A DNA stretch of 64,000 nt from Limnohabitans sp. Its GTDB lineage: Bacteria > Pseudomonadota > Gammaproteobacteria > Burkholderiales > Burkholderiaceae_C. Where the stretch lies: the NCBI RefSeq assembly GCF_023910625.1, contig NZ_JAAVVW010000003.1, positions 1,364,001 through 1,428,000 of the forward strand, read 5' to 3'. Every line of letters begins with the position of its first letter. Position 1 is the stretch's first letter. This document shows, piece after piece, positions 44,928 through 53,592 of this stretch. The translations under genes and the position numbers were made by a program. Below the pieces are notes generated by a model that saw nothing but the letters and a program-made list of their open reading frames with translations, did no database searches and had not been told where the DNA came from.

Positions 44928-46832
44928 ATGACTTCCCCCACCCCAGACAACAGCGCCGACCACAAGGTCAGCAACTTCCTGCGTCAGATCATCGACAAAG
45001 ACATCGAGCAGGGCACGTATGCCAGCCGCCGCTGGGCAGGCAGCCCCGGCGACGCCGCGCACCACGCTGCTGGCCAGCCCGACCCGGCCAAGATCCGCAC
45101 CCGCTTTCCGCCCGAGCCCAACGGCTATTTGCATGTGGGCCACGCCAAGAGCATCTGCATCAACTTTGGCCTGGCCCAAGAGTACGGCGGCGTGTGCCAC
45201 CTGCGCTTTGACGACACCAACCCCGAAAAAGAAGACACCGAATACGTCAACAGCATCATCGACGCCGTGAAATGGCTCGGTTTTGACTGGGCGCAAATGG
45301 GCCAGGCCCAAGGCGCAGCCGCATCCGAGGACTGCAGCGCCGCGCCCTACCAGGCCAGCGACTACTTCGACTTCATGTACCGCGCAGCCGAGGCGCTGAT
45401 CCAAGCCGGTCACGCCTATGTGGACGAGCAAAGCGCCGAAGACATGCGCGCCAACCGGGGCGACTTTGGCAAGCCCGGCGTGGACAGCCCTTTCCGCACC
45501 CGCACGGTGGAACAGAACCTGACCCGCTTTCGCGAGATGCGCGACGGCAAGTTGGCCGACGGCGCGGCCGTGCTGCGCGCCAAGATCAGCATGCAGTCCC
45601 CCAACATCAACCTGCGCGACCCGGCCATCTACCGCATCCGCCGCGCCACCCACCACCACACGGGCGACACCTGGTGCATCTACCCGATGTACACCTATGC
45701 CCACCCCATCGAAGACGCGCTGGAGCAGATCACCCACAGCCTGTGCACGCTGGAGTTTGAAGACCAGCGCCCGTTTTACGACTGGCTGATGGAGCGCCTG
45801 TGCGAGTGCCAGCTGCTGGCCGCGCCCAGCCCGAAGCAATACGAATTTGCCCGCCTGAACCTGACCTATGTGATCACCAGCAAACGCAAGCTGGCGCAAC
45901 TGGTCAATGAAGGCAAAGTCAGCGGCTGGGACGACCCCCGCATGCCGACCATCGTGGGCCTTCGCCGCCGGGGCTACACCCCGACAAGCCTGCGCCTGTT
46001 TGCCGACCGCATTGGCGTGACCAAGAGCGACAGCTGGATCGACTACAGCACGCTCGAAGGCTGCCTGCGCGAAGACCTGGAAAACAAAGCCCACCGCGGC
46101 ATGGCCGTGCTCGACCCCGTCAAGTTGGTGCTCACCAACTGGGCCGAGGCCTTTGGCTCAGATGCCTACACCGAAGACTGCACCCAACCCGCCCTGCCCC
46201 ACAGCGCCATCGCCGAAGGCAAGGATGGGAAAGATGGCACTGAAGGCGCCATGACCCCCTCTGACCGCGTGTTCAAGATCGGCAAAGAAGTGTGGATCGA
46301 GCGCGAAGACTTTGAAGAAGTGCCGCCCAAGGGCTACAAGCGCCTGAGCCCGCCAAAGGTGAACCCTGACGGGTCCACGTCCCCCGGCGCTGTGGTGCGC
46401 CTGAAAGGCGGCTACGTGATCGAATGCACCGGCTGCGCACGCGACGCGGCGGGCCATGTGACCGAGGTGCACGCCAAAGTCATCCCCGGCACCAAGAGCG
46501 GCACCCCCGGCGCCGACAGCGTCAAAGCCAAAGCCGCCATCACCTGGGTTGGCGTGGCCGACGGCGTGCAGGCCGAAGTGCGCCTGTACGACCGCCTGTT
46601 TGCCGACGCGCACCCCGACGCGGGCGGCAAAGACTTCTTGCAGTCGCTCAACCCGAACAGCCTGAAAGTGGTGACGGCGTATGTGGAGCCATCACTGGCC
46701 CAAGCGCAGCCGGACCAGAAGTTCCAGTTCGAGCGGTTTGGGTACTTTGTGGCGGACCGTGCGGATCATGTGGCGGGGGCCAAGCCGGTGTTCAACCGGG
46801 TGACAGGGTTGAAGGACAGCTGGGGCAAATGA
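44928..46832 (+). CDS. glnS: Glutaminyl-tRNA synthetase
   Basis: Charges tRNA-Gln. The 634-residue class I synthetase has the HIGH-type motif FPPEPNGYLHVGHAKS, FDDTNPEKEDTEYV, the KMSKS-type VITSKRKLAQLV and two C-terminal anticodon-binding barrels. It is longer than E. coli GlnS (554) mainly through insertions in the C-terminal barrels. The last 43 codons recur as a separate copy at 47363-47491, so the 3' end is an apparent integration or recombination boundary. Confidence 0.95.
   Translation: MTSPTPDNSADHKVSNFLRQIIDKDIEQGTYASRRWAGSPGDAAHHAAGQPDPAKIRTRFPPEPNGYLHVGHAKSICINFGLAQEYGGVCHLRFDDTNPEKEDTEYVNSIIDAVKWLGFDWAQMGQAQGAAASEDCSAAPYQASDYFDFMYRAAEALIQAGHAYVDEQSAEDMRANRGDFGKPGVDSPFRTRTVEQNLTRFREMRDGKLADGAAVLRAKISMQSPNINLRDPAIYRIRRATHHHTGDTWCIYPMYTYAHPIEDALEQITHSLCTLEFEDQRPFYDWLMERLCECQLLAAPSPKQYEFARLNLTYVITSKRKLAQLVNEGKVSGWDDPRMPTIVGLRRRGYTPTSLRLFADRIGVTKSDSWIDYSTLEGCLREDLENKAHRGMAVLDPVKLVLTNWAEAFGSDAYTEDCTQPALPHSAIAEGKDGKDGTEGAMTPSDRVFKIGKEVWIEREDFEEVPPKGYKRLSPPKVNPDGSTSPGAVVRLKGGYVIECTGCARDAAGHVTEVHAKVIPGTKSGTPGADSVKAKAAITWVGVADGVQAEVRLYDRLFADAHPDAGGKDFLQSLNPNSLKVVTAYVEPSLAQAQPDQKFQFERFGYFVADRADHVAGAKPVFNRVTGLKDSWGK
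46704..46832 (+). repeat. Direct repeat, copy 1: last 129 bp of glnS
   Basis: The final 43 codons including the stop match 47363-47491 at 118 of 129 positions. Upstream and downstream of this block the two sites differ completely. See the partner copy. Confidence 0.9.
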
Positions 46833-46835
46833 TCC

Positions 46836-47069
46836 ATGCTGACCACCGACTATTTTCGCAACGACGTATTGGTCAAACGACCGTATTTGCGACAAGAATG
46901 GCTGTTGCTGGCCCTTGAGAAACCTTACCGCAAGGAAGTTCAACCCGATGATGGACGCGTTCGGCACTGGGTATGGATCACAGAACTTGAGCGTTACCTG
47001 CGCGTCGTCACACTCGATGACGGTAAAACCGTTCACAATGCATTTCCAGACAGGAGATTCAAACCATGA
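46836..47069 (+). CDS. Small hypothetical protein paired with DUF2283
   Basis: A 77-residue protein (RPYLRQEWLLLALEKPYRKE, RVRHWVWITELERYLRVVTL) that looks like the compact alpha/beta proteins of the DUF4258 type often encoded before DUF2283 genes. It starts 3 bp after glnS and overlaps the next start by 4 bp (ATGA). A toxin-antitoxin-like role is inferred from arrangement only. Confidence 0.65.
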   Translation: MLTTDYFRNDVLVKRPYLRQEWLLLALEKPYRKEVQPDDGRVRHWVWITELERYLRVVTLDDGKTVHNAFPDRRFKP

Positions 47070-47281
47070 AAATCAGCTACGACCAAGCCACAGATTCTCT
47101 CTACATTCATCTGGCTGACCGTGCGTCCGTCGAATCTGATGAAGTCCAAGACGGCGTGGTGCTGGACTTCGACACCAACGGCGCACTCGTCGGCATTGAT
47201 CTGCAACACGCCAGCCAACGTGTGGACCTCAACAACCTGTCTGTATCCAAGCTACCACTGGGCCATCTGCAAGCGGCTTGA
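47066..47281 (+). CDS. DUF2283 protein
   Basis: A 71-residue DUF2283 protein: MKISYDQATDSLYIHLADR, DGVVLDFDTNGALVGIDLQH. The pattern 'D..DSLYI.L' and 'G..D.D..G.LVGIE' defines the family. It is coupled to the preceding small gene. These two genes are the only content between the two glnS 3' ends. Confidence 0.85.
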   Translation: MKISYDQATDSLYIHLADRASVESDEVQDGVVLDFDTNGALVGIDLQHASQRVDLNNLSVSKLPLGHLQAA

Positions 47282-47362
47282 AGAATTTCAAGAGTCATTC
47301 CTTTGAAACCACGCCCACAAACCATCCAAATCTTCCTCCCATCCGGCGACCCTCGCGCCGCT

Positions 47363-47491
47363 GCGCAGCCGGACCAGAAGTTCCAGTTTGAGCGGTTTGG
47401 GTATTTTGTGGCGGATCGTGCGGATCATGTGGCTGGAGGGAAGCCGGTGTTTAACCGGGTGACGGGGTTGAAGGACAGCTGGGGAAAGTGA
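47363..47491 (+). pseudogene. Second copy of the glnS 3' end
   Basis: 129 bp encode [20 protein letters not shown] and on to WGK-stop, the same 43 codons as the end of glnS. Eleven bases differ; nine changes are silent third-position ones and the other two alter one codon (Ala to Gly). The copy thus evolved as part of a working glnS, probably in a related strain, before being placed here. An open frame from 47303 covers it but has no gene-like start. It marks the right side of a small insertion and the left edge of the A+T-rich operon. Confidence 0.9.
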
Positions 47492-47544
47492 AGCAAGACA
47501 ACTGCTCTAATTGAAGATTACCGAATTAAGAATCGATTGAAGCA

Positions 47545-48339
47545 ATGTCACTAAAACCCGTGCTTAGGTGGGCCGGTAGCAAACGCAAGCTCCTTCCCAA
47601 TTTACGGAGCGCCCTACCTCCAACCTTTGAAAGGTATATTGAACCGTTTGCAGGATCGGCAGTTCTGTTCTTCGACTTACTTCCGGAGAAAGCTGTTCTA
47701 GGGGACTTAAATCCCGAAATCATTGCGACATATGAAGCAATTCGGGATGATCCGCATGAGGTTTTTGAACTGTTAAATTCTATTCCACTAAATAGTGAAG
47801 CGTACTACCTCTTGAGAAGTCTCAACACAAACTGCCTCAAGGCTTCAGAGAGAGCAGCTAGGCTCATCTATTTGATGAAAGCATGTTTCAATGGCGTGTA
47901 CAGGACCAATAAGTCGGGACAGTTCAATGTACCGATCGGCAGCAGGATCTACTCACTACCTGATCTGAATCAACTCAGACAGCTTTCCTCAGCTCTATCA
48001 GGAGTAACTCTGACATGCGGAGATTTTGAACAAAGCATCAAGAACACTACGGAAAATGATTTTGTCTACATTGATCCACCATACAGCGATGGGACTAGGT
48101 TTAGAGGTGAGTACGGATACGCGGGTTCATTTGTAAAAACTGATCAAGAAAGACTGGTGGAGGTATGCAGAGGCCTCACAGATCGTGGTACCAAAGTATT
48201 GCTATCATTCCGAGAGTGTGATGTACTCTGTGATGCCTTAAAGGGATGGACGCTAAGGAAAATAACAGTAGCGCGAAGTGTCGCTGGGTTCTCTCACTCA
48301 AGATGTAAAGCAAACGAAATCCTTGCTTCAAACTACTAA
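47545..48339 (+). CDS. Dam-type D12 class N6-adenine DNA methyltransferase
   Basis: A 264-residue methyltransferase. Motif I is YIEPFAGSAVLFF (31-43), the catalytic motif IV DPPYS (177-181), and the N-terminal KPVLRWAGSKRKLLPNL is typical of the Dam/DpnM group. FNGVYRTNKSGQFNVPIGS is the target-recognition side. It would methylate adenine in a short site such as GATC. It opens a four-gene operon with 8 bp to the next gene. Base composition is far more A+T-rich than the flanking core genes, a sign of transfer. No restriction enzyme gene is recognised beside it. Confidence 0.9.
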   Translation: MSLKPVLRWAGSKRKLLPNLRSALPPTFERYIEPFAGSAVLFFDLLPEKAVLGDLNPEIIATYEAIRDDPHEVFELLNSIPLNSEAYYLLRSLNTNCLKASERAARLIYLMKACFNGVYRTNKSGQFNVPIGSRIYSLPDLNQLRQLSSALSGVTLTCGDFEQSIKNTTENDFVYIDPPYSDGTRFRGEYGYAGSFVKTDQERLVEVCRGLTDRGTKVLLSFRECDVLCDALKGWTLRKITVARSVAGFSHSRCKANEILASNY

Positions 48340-48347
48340 AAAACACT

Positions 48348-49487
48348 ATGCCGAAGCAAACTTTCAGGATCGCCTTGCTGAGTGATCTCCACGCATTCCA
48401 TCCAACACCTTCACGGAAGGATGTTTCATTTTTGCCTTCCAATCCGCAGGTATCTGATCCTGACCCCTTCGGCACCCTTGACGATTTAATTAAGAAAGAG
48501 CGAATAGTTGTTGACCTACTACTTTGTGCTGGCGACATCTGCGATAAGGCAGACATAAGAGGATTTCAATACGCTTGGTCAAAGCTTCACCAGCTTAAGT
48601 CCGCTCTAGGCGCCACCGAACTTATTGCCACTTGCGGAAACCATGATCTTAATTCGCGCCACATCGAATCACATGAAGACCCTGATCCAAAAGGCGCCCT
48701 CCAGACTATTGCGCCGCAGTTTCCATTTGACTCAGATGATCTTACTAACCACTTTTGGTCTCGTAACTTTGCAATATCCCACCCTTACCCAGAAGTACGA
48801 GTACTTGTATTAAATACAAGCGCATTTCACGGCGGCAAAGATCAGGAATTGGACCATGGGAGAGTATCAAAAAGAACAATAGATGCGATTGAGAAGAAAA
48901 TCAAAAATCAACAAAACGCAGCACTTAATATATTACTTTGCCATCATCACGTTAGGCCGCTAAAGGGACTTTGGGGAACTACACCTGATGGGGAATACAT
49001 GCAAAAAGGATCGGAACTAATTAGTATGTTATCCACCAGAACAGCTTCGCCCTGGTTAGTGCTGCACGGCCACCGCCACATACCGAATCTTGAGCACAGC
49101 AGAGATCCGGATTATGTTGTTATTGGTGCATCAAGTTTTTCTAGTCAATCACATGGGAAATTAAACCAATTTCACATTCTCGACATCGAAGTAGACATTA
49201 GCGCCGAACAACCACTGAAGGGAAAAATTGAAACTTGGAGTTGGACTCAACCGTCTGGCTGGCAAAGCTTAGAGGTACGTAGTGAAGACGAAGGGTTTCC
49301 TCCGCAATGTGGTTTCGGATCAAGATACCAACCAAGAGCAACTGCCGACAGTCTAGTTGCTCTAATCGGCAACACACCAAATTTCAAAAACTGGGAAGAA
49401 ATCGTTTCCCACCTTCCAGACGTTGAATATCTAACCCCGGCACAACTTAGATGTCGCATCCCGGATGATCGTAAGGCCGTTTTATAA
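48348..49487 (+). CDS. Calcineurin-like metallophosphoesterase, 3' end replaced by IS481
   Basis: A phosphoesterase with all metal motifs: DLH (13-15), CAGDICD (60-66), CGNHD (96-100), HHHV (199-202) and GHRH (241-244). The current 379-residue frame runs into the IS: the last 11 codons after TPAQLR come from the inverted repeat. Removing the IS and one 6-bp duplicate gives 28 further codons (QVEQLLEANKVKMHRTRDGK and on), ending in a TGA that overlaps the ATPase start. Original length would be 396. It may be a nuclease or nucleotide phosphodiesterase. The catalytic part is intact, but the tail is lost. Confidence 0.85.
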   Translation: MPKQTFRIALLSDLHAFHPTPSRKDVSFLPSNPQVSDPDPFGTLDDLIKKERIVVDLLLCAGDICDKADIRGFQYAWSKLHQLKSALGATELIATCGNHDLNSRHIESHEDPDPKGALQTIAPQFPFDSDDLTNHFWSRNFAISHPYPEVRVLVLNTSAFHGGKDQELDHGRVSKRTIDAIEKKIKNQQNAALNILLCHHHVRPLKGLWGTTPDGEYMQKGSELISMLSTRTASPWLVLHGHRHIPNLEHSRDPDYVVIGASSFSSQSHGKLNQFHILDIEVDISAEQPLKGKIETWSWTQPSGWQSLEVRSEDEGFPPQCGFGSRYQPRATADSLVALIGNTPNFKNWEEIVSHLPDVEYLTPAQLRCRIPDDRKAVL

Positions 49488-50418
49488 ACAAATGAGGATG
49501 AGAAGCGTACCAGTCTTTCATGGCCCTCATCGGTGTTTTGCTTTTGAGCGCTGACTGGGGTAACTGATGGTTGTACAGAGCCACGTAACGCATGAGCGTT
49601 TGCTCCAAATCTTCACCGCTGGTGAATCGGTGTGTCTTGAGCACATCAGCGATACGCCCGTTGAAGCGCTCGACCATGCCATTGGTGCGCGGCGTGCGTG
49701 GTTTGGTCAGGCGGTGTTCAATGTTCAAGGCTTGGCACAGTTGATCAAACTCATGGTTGCCCGTGGCCTGGCGCTCACGGCTGGCAAACAACCTGTCAGT
49801 GAACTCCTTGCCGTTGTCGGTCAGAATTTTCTGCATCTTGATCGGGCACGCCTTGTGCAGGGCATTGAGAAACGCTCGGGCTGCCGCTGCCGTCTTGTGG
49901 CTCTTGATCTGCACAAACACCCAGCGTGTGGCGCGGTCGATGGCCACAAACAGATAGCGCCTGCTGGTCTCGTCGGGCATCTGGGGCAGGTATTTGACAT
50001 CGATGTGGATGAACCCCGGCTCATAGCTTTTGAAGGCTTTATGAGGCTCAGTGGGCTCTTTGGGCCTGAGCGCGTTGAGGTTGCCAACGCCGTGGCGACG
50101 CAAGCAACGGTCCAGACCCGAGCGTGTGGCCTGGGGGCAAAGAAACTCGCGGGTGACGGCCAGCAAATCATCCAGGGGCAACAGCAGCGTCTTTCTGAGT
50201 TCGACCACGATCTGTTCTTGCGCCGGTGTGAGCGTGGTTTGAAGCTTGTGCGGGGTGTGGGACGCGTCATGAAAGCTGACTCGACCCTTCCACTTGTAAA
50301 CAGTGCCTTCACTCACGCCGAAGCGCAACGCCAAAGTGGCAGCAGTCTCCGTGCTGGCCGCCATCTCCGCACGGGTGGCGGGCGTAGTACGTGCGTTTTT
50401 GTGCAAGGCAATCATCAT
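49447..50418 (-). CDS. IS481-family transposase
   Basis: A 323-residue DDE transposase: N-terminal helix-turn-helix (TAATLALRFGVSEGTVYKWK), then the integrase core with aspartates in FIHIDVKYLPQ and ILTDNGKEFTDR and the glutamate in TNGMVERFNGRI. ATG at 50418 is chosen (GGGAG upstream). Its TAA stop (49447-49449) lies outside the element, inside the target duplication, so the insertion site itself supplied it. Confidence 0.9.
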   Translation of the reverse strand: MMIALHKNARTTPATRAEMAASTETAATLALRFGVSEGTVYKWKGRVSFHDASHTPHKLQTTLTPAQEQIVVELRKTLLLPLDDLLAVTREFLCPQATRSGLDRCLRRHGVGNLNALRPKEPTEPHKAFKSYEPGFIHIDVKYLPQMPDETSRRYLFVAIDRATRWVFVQIKSHKTAAAARAFLNALHKACPIKMQKILTDNGKEFTDRLFASRERQATGNHEFDQLCQALNIEHRLTKPRTPRTNGMVERFNGRIADVLKTHRFTSGEDLEQTLMRYVALYNHQLPQSALKSKTPMRAMKDWYASHPHLFIKRPYDHPGCDI

Positions 50419-50540
50419 GACAAGGCTCCCGGGTGGACTGCTGAGGTGACGCAAAGATTGTCTATCAACTGCCGCATGACCTCTCTGGCCATGAACAGCG
50501 GATACCGTTTTGAGTCAATGCAATCATCCGGGACGCGACA
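49452..50540 (-). mobile_element. IS481-family insertion sequence, 1089 bp
   Basis: The ends are inverted repeats: TGTCGCATCCCGGATGATCG on the left and, on the complementary strand at the right, TGTCGCGTCCCGGATGATTG (18 of 20 identical). Both ends are flanked by the 6-bp direct repeat CTTAGA (49446-49451 and 50541-50546), a clear target duplication. It carries one transposase on the minus strand and splits the phosphoesterase gene. Confidence 0.93.
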
Positions 50541-50629
50541 CTTAGACAAGTGGAACAGTTACTCGAAGCAAACAAAGTAAAAATGCATCGCACGCGAGAC
50601 GGCAAACTTTCCCAAATAGGGAGATCTTC

Positions 50630-52522
50630 ATGAGCGTAAGCAATGCACCTTCACCATTCTTTGGCGCTTACAATGCACGCCATATTAATGCAGAAGAAGT
50701 AGCAAACCAGTTTGTCCCTTCAGGCAAGTTTTGGGAACTCATTGCATTGCGCAACTCCCTTTTGATTGGTCCAAGGGGAAGTGGCAAGACTCACCTGCTA
50801 AAAATGCTTCAACCCAAGGCACTTGCTGCGTGGCAGGCACCAGAGGCAGAAAGAGCACGAAGTTTAGTTGAGTATTGGGGTGTTTTCACTCCTGCCGATA
50901 TCAACTGGAAGATGCAAGTCGATCAGAAAGCAATAACTTTAAATGAAGAAGTTGGACAAAAATTCTCAAATGCTGTTTTTTTGTCGCATTTTAGAGAATC
51001 GTTTATTACTTGCCTATTGCAACTAACCCGGGATCGACCTAGAAATGATTCCGGTCAGATTAACCTTTCAGTCAATCTATCAAAAGAAAATGAGATAAGC
51101 CTTTGTATTGCTCTTGCAAAAACCTGGGGGTTGCAAATAGAAATTCCATCACTTGATGGGCTGAAAGTTGGTATTGTCGAGGAATTAGCCCGTTTAGGGA
51201 GGGCCGCAACACAGGACAGACTTTCACCCTACATGCTCAGACTTCTGGGTATGAATTTGCTCGGAGTGGCAAGGGAAATCGCCGAGCACTTTATTCAAGT
51301 CACAGGTCTTTATTCATCACGATGGGCGTTGTGCTTTGATGAATTGGAAATCGCACCACCGCAAATTCAAAGAGATCTGTTCGAATATCTAAGATCGACC
51401 GACCAAAGATTCATATTTAAGTTAGCTATCAGCCCATCAAACGATGCATCTGGGCTACTGAACTCAGAAGGTGCTGCATCAGCTGGCAACGACTACGATC
51501 CTATCCCGCTCTGGTTTACAGATCAACGTGAACGTGAGCTGTTCTGCTCACTCCTTTGGGAGAAGCAATCGGCAGGCACCCCTGCAAAACACCTTTTCCC
51601 GCACGCAATACTGCAACGTTCTCGTTTTCAATATTCTAAGTCAGAAGCCGACTACGGTTCGAGACGCTATCAGGGGCGCGATAGCTGGAAGAAGGATTTC
51701 AAAGAGTTAGAGCTTAAAGATTCATCCTTTGCGGAGTATCTCAGAAAAAATGGTATCAATAGTGATGCTCTCAATGCCACCTCACCAGAAAAAATGAATT
51801 CCGTCGTGCGAAAAGTTGCACCTTTGGTTGGTTTTCGAAATGCCTATTTCGGTTATTCCAAAAATGAAAATAGTCACACACCAGTAAGGAAATTACTAAA
51901 AAAAGCTCCAACTGAAATATTTTCTGGCTGGGAAGCGGTATGCACAGCAACAGAAGGGAATCCGCGTTGGTTTAGCGGGATTGCATCTCGACTCATTCTA
52001 AAATGGTCTGGAAGTCCAAGTGGAAAGGAGCTTACGCGAGAGCAGCAGACCCAAGAACTTGAATCAGCAGCCAATAAGTTTCTAGCGTGGATCAATGCTA
52101 TTCCTGTCGATTTAACCGAATACGAAACTACCCGACTTAGTCTTTATGATCTGATTTCTGCAATTGCAAAAGAATTTGAAAATAGTGCTCTCGGCAAGAA
52201 TTTCACCGCAGACCCAGTCCTTGCTTTCACAGTCGACGAGGCAACTCCCATACAGATCAGAAGATTAATTATGGCTGCTCTAAATATCGGAGCAGTTGTT
52301 ATTTTCGATGATGATGTAAACTTTACCTCAGCATCCCCTGTAGGCAGAACTTTCCGAATTGTTCACCTACTTGCACCTCATTTTAGTTTACCGATGAGAA
52401 AGGGGAAACCCCGTAAACTATCAACGATTCTCATCAATCAAATTAGTCCTCTTGAGAAATTTCGTCCACAACATTTAACCGAGGAAATAACACCAGCTCA
52501 ACAACTAGGACTTTTTCAATGA
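50630..52522 (+). CDS. ORC/CDC6-like AAA ATPase
   Basis: A 630-residue P-loop ATPase. Walker A is GPRGSGKT (47-54); Walker B is WALCFDELE (232-240), followed by sensor-like FKLAISPS. The surrounding sequence (NARHINAEEVANQFVPSGKFWEL at the start) resembles the ORC-CDC6 type ATPases that occur in bacterial defence islands. The ATG overlaps the reconstructed stop of the phosphoesterase (ATGA at 50630), and its own stop overlaps the next gene (52519-52522). The gene is A+T-rich. It probably senses or remodels DNA; this is inference from the fold. Confidence 0.75.
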   Translation: MSVSNAPSPFFGAYNARHINAEEVANQFVPSGKFWELIALRNSLLIGPRGSGKTHLLKMLQPKALAAWQAPEAERARSLVEYWGVFTPADINWKMQVDQKAITLNEEVGQKFSNAVFLSHFRESFITCLLQLTRDRPRNDSGQINLSVNLSKENEISLCIALAKTWGLQIEIPSLDGLKVGIVEELARLGRAATQDRLSPYMLRLLGMNLLGVAREIAEHFIQVTGLYSSRWALCFDELEIAPPQIQRDLFEYLRSTDQRFIFKLAISPSNDASGLLNSEGAASAGNDYDPIPLWFTDQRERELFCSLLWEKQSAGTPAKHLFPHAILQRSRFQYSKSEADYGSRRYQGRDSWKKDFKELELKDSSFAEYLRKNGINSDALNATSPEKMNSVVRKVAPLVGFRNAYFGYSKNENSHTPVRKLLKKAPTEIFSGWEAVCTATEGNPRWFSGIASRLILKWSGSPSGKELTREQQTQELESAANKFLAWINAIPVDLTEYETTRLSLYDLISAIAKEFENSALGKNFTADPVLAFTVDEATPIQIRRLIMAALNIGAVVIFDDDVNFTSASPVGRTFRIVHLLAPHFSLPMRKGKPRKLSTILINQISPLEKFRPQHLTEEITPAQQLGLFQ

Positions 52523-53514
52523 ATCAAAAATTGAAATTTTACAACCTCTCTAAAGAAGATTGGTCGGAAAAACAGTATGACTTAACAATTTTTGCATTAG
52601 GGTTTGAATCGCGGGCCACACATATTCTAAAAGGAATTAATAATTTTCCAAAAAATGGCATCGCGCTAGGTTTCAATTATGGAAAAGAACTGTCATACAA
52701 ATCTAATTTTGATAGATTCATCGCCTCAAAAGTTGAAGTCAAGGAGGATATTCTTGATTCTGATTTTGAATTAATTATTCACAATGAACTCCACGCCCTT
52801 GATGGATATTCTACTAAGTCGATCTTCATCGACGTATCTTGCTTTACTCGATTTCGACTTGCGGCAATAGTCAATCAAATATTCCTTTACTCAAAGCACA
52901 TGCAGGGCGAACTTGCTGTCGATTTCGCTTACTCCCTTGCTGAGTTTGAAAAGCCAATCACCACAAGATATCCAAACACGGTCGTTGGCCCTGCTCATAG
53001 TGCATTTGCTGGATGGTCTCAAGGTGGATACGCTTCTACTGCCGCCGTTCTCGGATTAGGTTATGAACAGGACCAAGCTATAGGCGTTGTAGAGTATCTA
53101 CAGGCTGGCGAAGTATGGGCTTTTTCACCAAGCTCCCCTATAGAAAAATACAAAATTGCAGTTCGAGAAGCAAATAACTTACTGCTATCAGAAATGAATT
53201 CAGGCCAAGTTTTAGACTACGATGTTTGCTCACCAACGTCAATCATCTCTCGACTAGAGTCAGTTGTGCGGGGATTAGGTGATTCGCACAGTGTTGTCTT
53301 AGTCCCATTTGGCCCCAAGATATTCGTTCTTTGTTCACTATTAATTGCCGCAATGAAAAAAGAAGTGGCTGTATGGCGCGTCAGTCAAGGCAGCGGAATT
53401 AAGGCCTGCGAGCGAATTGCAAGTCACGTCGAGGTAGGACTTCAAATTGTCTTTCCTTCACTGCCAGTTGCTGCGAACACCTCTGACCAAGCCGAATTAC
53501 CTCACCCATCCTGA
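52519..53514 (+). CDS. Unrecognised 331-aa protein, last gene of the operon
   Basis: No family is recognised. The sequence shows two alpha/beta stretches: an N-terminal part with YDLTIFALGFESRATHI (20-36) and SIFIDVSCFTRFRLAAIV (101-118), and a C-terminal part with HSVVLVPFGPKIFVLCSLLI (257-276) and KEVAVWRVSQG (281-291). Strand-loop-helix order suggests Rossmann-like folds. No signal peptide or membrane span. It overlaps the ATPase gene by 4 bp, so the two are probably made together; it is a possible effector or partner of the ATPase. Strongly A+T-rich. Confidence 0.8.
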   Translation: MNQKLKFYNLSKEDWSEKQYDLTIFALGFESRATHILKGINNFPKNGIALGFNYGKELSYKSNFDRFIASKVEVKEDILDSDFELIIHNELHALDGYSTKSIFIDVSCFTRFRLAAIVNQIFLYSKHMQGELAVDFAYSLAEFEKPITTRYPNTVVGPAHSAFAGWSQGGYASTAAVLGLGYEQDQAIGVVEYLQAGEVWAFSPSSPIEKYKIAVREANNLLLSEMNSGQVLDYDVCSPTSIISRLESVVRGLGDSHSVVLVPFGPKIFVLCSLLIAAMKKEVAVWRVSQGSGIKACERIASHVEVGLQIVFPSLPVAANTSDQAELPHPS

Positions 53515-53592
53515 AGATGCGCGGCTACACCGACGCGGCATACACCGGCGATGTCAAATCTTTCCATTTGCCCAAAAACGAGTCCACCCTAG

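Noticed and set aside
47303..47491. A 62-codon frame as an independent gene
   Set aside because: Its only recognisable content is the duplicated glnS tail; the leader has no ribosome site or conserved look.
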